A stretch of DNA of 8,426 bases from Deinococcus sp. (GTDB lineage: Bacteria; Deinococcota; Deinococci; Deinococcales; Deinococcaceae): NCBI GenBank assembly GCA_025351205.1, contig JANXWI010000335.1:1-8426 (forward strand), given 5' to 3'. The translations under genes were made by a program, and so were the position numbers. The notes beneath the pieces are model-generated. The model saw nothing but the letters and a program-made list of their open reading frames with translations, did not search any database and was not told the origin of the DNA. Position 1 is the stretch's first letter; each line of letters starts with the position of its first letter. Shown here piece by piece: positions 6,235 to 8,426 of the stretch.

Positions 6235-6240
6235 GAACCC

Positions 6241-6873
6241 ATGCTGCACATCTCGCCGTATCTGGAACAACAGCTCCGCTGGCCTGCACGCGGGCAACAC
6301 CTGCTGGCCCAGTTCAGTGCCTCGGACGTGGTGGTGTATCAGGCGTACCGTCCGGCCATCGGGCTGTACGCAGCAAAGCACGGGCACTTCGGGGGCGAGT
6401 ACAGCTTTTCACGCATGAGCTGGATCAAACCGAACTTTCTGTGGATGATGTACCGCTCCGGCTGGGGCAGCAAACCAGATCAGGAAGTGACGCTGGCGCT
6501 GCGGCTGCGGCGGGACGGCTTCGAAACGCTGCTGGAGAAGGCTGTGGCGTCGTCGTTTGCGGCGTCAGGCATGGACAGCAACGAGAACTGGAAGGCCGCG
6601 CTGCAACGCTCTGACGTGCGCCTCCAGTGGGACCCCGACCACGATCCGGCAGGCCGCCCACTGGAGCGCCGGGCCATTCAGCTGGGTATACGCGGTCAGA
6701 CGCTGCGGCAGCTCAACGACGAATGGCTGCTCGAAATAGAAGACGTGAGCGGCTTCGTTCAGGAGCAGCGGAACAACCGTGGCGTGCTGGAGCGGTTACA
6801 GACGCCCACGGAGCACGTGTACACGGCGCGGCCCGCCAACGCCCGGCACATCGGCCTGACAGCGTTGCCCTGA
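6241..6873 (+). CDS. DUF4291 family protein
   Basis: This 210-residue soluble protein matches the pattern I know for DUF4291: VVYQAYRPAIG (31-41), RMSWIKPNFLWMMYRSGWGSK (58-78), QEVTLAL (81-87), then VRLQWDPDHDP (126-136) and RRAIQLGIRG (143-152). Conservation of Trp, Tyr, Lys and Arg in these blocks suggests an enzyme or nucleic-acid/nucleotide-binding role, but the family has no function established that I can name. The length (about 200) is normal and nothing seems truncated. The start at 6241 is supported by the TACATT box six bases upstream; the in-frame extension back to 6157 would run through that promoter. It stands alone, divergent from the RNase H-like gene and 23 bases before pyrE, which has its own -10 box. 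Confidence 0.88.
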   Translation: MLHISPYLEQQLRWPARGQHLLAQFSASDVVVYQAYRPAIGLYAAKHGHFGGEYSFSRMSWIKPNFLWMMYRSGWGSKPDQEVTLALRLRRDGFETLLEKAVASSFAASGMDSNENWKAALQRSDVRLQWDPDHDPAGRPLERRAIQLGIRGQTLRQLNDEWLLEIEDVSGFVQEQRNNRGVLERLQTPTEHVYTARPANARHIGLTALP

Positions 6874-6883
6874 AGGCTGCTTC

Positions 6884-6889
6884 TATACT
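6884..6889 (+). promoter_or_regulatory. -10 element TATACT of pyrE
   Basis: TATACT lies in the 23-base gap after the DUF4291 stop and ends seven bases before the ATG at 6897. It indicates that pyrE has its own leaderless transcript as well as any readthrough. No clear -35 at normal spacing. Confidence 0.6.
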
Positions 6890-6896
6890 GGCCCGC

Positions 6897-7487
6897 ATGG
6901 ACGTACTTCCTCTCTACAGGCAGGCCGGAGCCTTTCACGAGGGGCATTTTCTGCTGGCCTCGGGCCGCCACTCGCCCATGTTCTTACAGTCCACCACGCT
7001 GCTTCAGCACCCAGCCGCCATGCAGACCATCGGCGCGGCGCTGGCGGCCCGGATTCTGGAGGCCGGACACCGCCCGGATTTCGTGATCGGCCCGGCCATG
7101 GGCGGCGTGGTGCTGGCCTACGAGGTGGCCCGCAATCTGATCGGCACGCTGCCGGAGGTGCGGGCCATCTTCGCCGAGAAGGTCGTGGCCGAGGCGGGCG
7201 GTCAGGCCAGCATGAAAATCCGTGAAGCTTTCACGGTGACTGCCGGCCAGAGTTTCGTGGCCGTGGAAGACGTGTTGACCACCGGGGGCAGCGTGCTGAA
7301 GGCGGTGCGGGCCACCGAAAAGTACGGCGCGAGGTGTCTGGCCATCGCGGTCATCATCGACCGCCGGGCACAGACCGGGCCGCTGGAAGGCCGCCCGCTG
7401 CTCAGCTTGCAGGAGCTGTATTTCGAGACCTACGCGCCGGAAGACGTGCCGGGGTGGCTGGCGGAGCGCGAGTTGCAGGAAATCTGA
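6897..7487 (+). CDS. pyrE: Orotate phosphoribosyltransferase
   Basis: This 196-residue cytosolic enzyme joins orotate to PRPP to make orotidine 5'-phosphate, the fifth step of de novo pyrimidine synthesis. The 13-residue PRPP-binding motif is VAVEDVLTTGGSV (121-133), with the acidic pair Glu124-Asp125 that contacts the ribose. The N-terminal block GHFLLASGRHSPMFLQS (16-32) and FVIGPAMGGVVLAYEVA (62-78) are typical of short PyrE proteins. IFAEKV (91-96) carries the conserved catalytic-loop lysine Lys95. Length fits the family. The start at 6897 is set by the TATACT box and the usual PyrE N-terminus; the longer in-frame opening from 6627 runs inside the DUF4291 gene and is discarded. No other pyr genes are nearby. 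Confidence 0.95.
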   Translation: MDVLPLYRQAGAFHEGHFLLASGRHSPMFLQSTTLLQHPAAMQTIGAALAARILEAGHRPDFVIGPAMGGVVLAYEVARNLIGTLPEVRAIFAEKVVAEAGGQASMKIREAFTVTAGQSFVAVEDVLTTGGSVLKAVRATEKYGARCLAIAVIIDRRAQTGPLEGRPLLSLQELYFETYAPEDVPGWLAERELQEI

Positions 7488-7505
7488 GCCTGAAGCGGCC
7501 AGACC

Positions 7506-7757
7506 TCAGGTTTTCAGCACAGCCGGGCGGCGGCGCATCATCAGGCCCAGGCCGGTGCCCGCCAGCAGGCCGCCCAGCGCGGCGATGCCCGCCGTCCAGA
7601 GCACGTTGTAGACCGGATTGAAGAAGGTGGTGCTGCGGTTGGCATTGGCAACCGCGTGGAGCTGGTTAATGTCGATCACGGTCTTCGCCAGAAACACGGC
7701 GGCCACCACGATCAGGATCAGGCCGATCAGGGCAACAATACGCGCGAGAATGGTCAT
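7506..7757 (-). CDS. Small two-helix membrane protein, unknown
   Basis: This 83-residue protein has two predicted transmembrane helices, about 6-24 (RIVALIGLILIVVAAVFLA) and about 52-74 (VLWTAGIAALGGLLAGTGLGLMM), joined by a polar loop of roughly 27 residues (KTVIDINQLHAV...FFNPVYN). The second helix is glycine-rich, which often means close helix packing. The tail RRRPAVLKT is positive, suggesting both ends face the cytoplasm. The ATG at 7757 is chosen over an upstream in-frame start at 7850 because TATGAT (7764-7769) ends six bases before it and the hydrophobic segment begins directly. I do not recognise the family. It converges on pyrE with an 18-base gap. Confidence 0.72.
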   Translation of the reverse strand: MTILARIVALIGLILIVVAAVFLAKTVIDINQLHAVANANRSTTFFNPVYNVLWTAGIAALGGLLAGTGLGLMMRRRPAVLKT

Positions 7758-7763
7758 GGCTCC

Positions 7764-7769
7764 ATCATA
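7764..7769 (-). promoter_or_regulatory. -10 element TATGAT of the 83-residue membrane protein
   Basis: On the minus strand this reads TATGAT and ends six bases (GGAGCC) before the ATG at 7757. The GGAG in that gap is too close to act as a ribosome binding site, so leaderless translation is more likely. Confidence 0.55.
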
Positions 7770-7853
7770 ACGGTTCGCCGGGGCTGACCGAATCGGTGAC
7801 CTTGGCCCAACGCGAAGACAGCCCGGCCCCAACATTGCCGAACTGACCAAAGG

Positions 7854-7886
7854 AGATGGCCGGAAGACTGAGCGTCCCGGCCATCT
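7854..7886 (-). terminator. Rho-independent terminator of rpmF
   Basis: Perfect 10-base arms AGATGGCCGG (7854-7863) and CCGGCCATCT (7877-7886) enclose a 13-base loop, making a strong GC-rich hairpin. It begins 15 bases after the rpmF stop. On the minus strand the hairpin is followed by TCCTTTGG, a short T-rich stretch; the other side has none, so it serves rpmF. Confidence 0.75.
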
Positions 7887-7901
7887 TCAGATCTGCAAAG
7901 T

Positions 7902-8093
<192 letters not shown>

Positions 8094-8100
8094 CTTGGTT

Positions 8101-8105
8101 CTCCT
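8101..8105 (-). promoter_or_regulatory. Shine-Dalgarno AGGAG of rpmF
   Basis: Read on the minus strand this is AGGAG, seven bases before the rpmF ATG. It is the strongest ribosome binding site in the window and shows rpmF has a transcribed 5' leader. Confidence 0.7.
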
Positions 8106-8187
8106 GTATGAACTGAATAAATTGGATTGGGCGCTCCAGCGGGGCGAGGCTGCCAGGTCCCCTGCCCCTGCGGGCGTCTACGCTCCA

Positions 8188-8217
8188 CTCCAGCCACCTT
8201 CCGGGCCACGGCTGGAG
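8188..8217 (-). other. Inverted repeat in the rpmF upstream region
   Basis: CTCCAGCC (8188-8195) and GGCTGGAG (8210-8217) are perfect 8-base arms around a 14-base loop. A TATCAT hexamer on the minus strand (8234-8239) could be the rpmF -10 element, which would place this hairpin near the 5' end of a leader of about 135 bases. It could be a leader structure; it lacks a T-tract, so it is not a standard terminator. Confidence 0.35.
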
Positions 8218-8233
8218 CGAGGCAACAGGTGAG

Positions 8234-8239
8234 ATGATA
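8234..8239 (-). promoter_or_regulatory. Possible rpmF -10 element TATCAT
   Basis: On the minus strand this reads TATCAT. It lies between the stop of the right-edge gene and rpmF and would give an independent transcript. TTGTCC is present upstream but with only 10 bases of spacing, so the full promoter is not convincing. Confidence 0.3.
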
Positions 8240-8297
8240 GCACACCTGCGGACAAAGAGCGCGACCTGATCCAGTCGCCCAGGGCCACCTACTCAGG

Positions 8298-8426
8298 CTA
8301 CCTGCGCCCGCCCCGCCCGCCGCCCGGTGGCCCCTTGCGTACACCGGCAAAGCGGTTACGCTCCTTGCGGCGCACCGCGCTGGCGCTGGGCTTGGAAGCC
8401 GCGCCGAGCCTTCCTATGGGCTGCCT
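8298..8426 (-). CDS. C-terminal tail of a basic Gly/Arg-rich protein
   Basis: The frame enters from the right edge and ends at a TAG at 8298-8300, giving 42 residues. It contains SKPSASAVRRKERNRFAGVRK and then ends GPPGGGRGGRR. Third codon positions are mostly G or C (AAG, AGC, GCC, GTG, CGC), which supports real coding. Disordered, positively charged RGG-like tails are common on RNA-binding proteins such as DEAD-box helicases, rRNA modification enzymes and pseudouridine synthases, so an RNA-related role is possible but not shown. Upstream position to rpmF fits a translation-related locus. Confidence 0.5.
   Translation of the reverse strand, partial: RQPIGRLGAASKPSASAVRRKERNRFAGVRKGPPGGGRGGRR

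Noticed and set aside
6627..6896. N-terminal extension of pyrE inside the DUF4291 gene
   Set aside because: Out of frame with DUF4291, Arg-rich and unlike PyrE; the family start and TATACT box fix 6897.
7489..7514. CCTGA-12 bases-TCAGG followed by TTTT after pyrE, as a terminator
   Set aside because: The stem is only five pairs with a 12-base loop, too weak to call although the T-run is suggestive.

Overview
The window looks like chromosomal DNA from a Deinococcus-type bacterium. Coding regions are GC-rich with strongly G/C third positions. Six of the eleven genes called have a TANNNT hexamer ending 6 or 7 bases before the start codon. That is the leaderless promoter arrangement known to be common in Deinococcus. 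The genus is an inference from this architecture and from protein character; no marker was searched against a database.

Layout. Positions 1-187 (minus) hold the start of a secreted protein of unknown function that runs off the left edge. Positions 188-650 are a gene-free, AT-rich control region with repeated short motifs. Positions 651-3706 (plus) are a compact three-gene operon: a type III polyketide synthase, a class I SAM-dependent methyltransferase, and an FAD-dependent aromatic-ring monooxygenase that overlaps the methyltransferase by the four bases ATGA. This is the accessory part of the window. Positions 3750-4250 (minus) encode a small two-helix membrane protein with a repeat-rich hydrophilic N-terminus. 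Divergent from it, 4503-5333 (plus) encodes a lipoprotein cyclophilin. It converges on an RNase H-like protein (5352-6143, minus), which is divergent from a DUF4291 protein (6241-6873, plus). Then follow pyrE (6897-7487, plus), a small two-helix membrane protein (7506-7757, minus), a rho-independent terminator, rpmF (7902-8093, minus), and the last 42 codons of a basic, glycine/arginine-tailed protein (8298-8426, minus) that enters from the right edge.

How the genes work together. The three-gene operon fits a short pathway. The synthase would build an aromatic (resorcinol- or pyrone-type) polyketide from an acyl-CoA starter and malonyl-CoA. The methyltransferase would methylate it and the flavoenzyme would hydroxylate the ring, possibly to a quinone. 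The logic resembles the phenolic-lipid srsABC operon of Streptomyces, although the methyltransferase here is of the soluble class I type. The remaining genes are mostly housekeeping (pyrimidine synthesis, ribosomal protein bL32, envelope protein folding) or uncharacterised, and each seems to have its own promoter. The least expected feature is the operon's control region. It is about 32% GC at 301-480 and carries three copies of GTTCAACC, one placed where a class II activator would sit over a promoter that lacks a -35 box.
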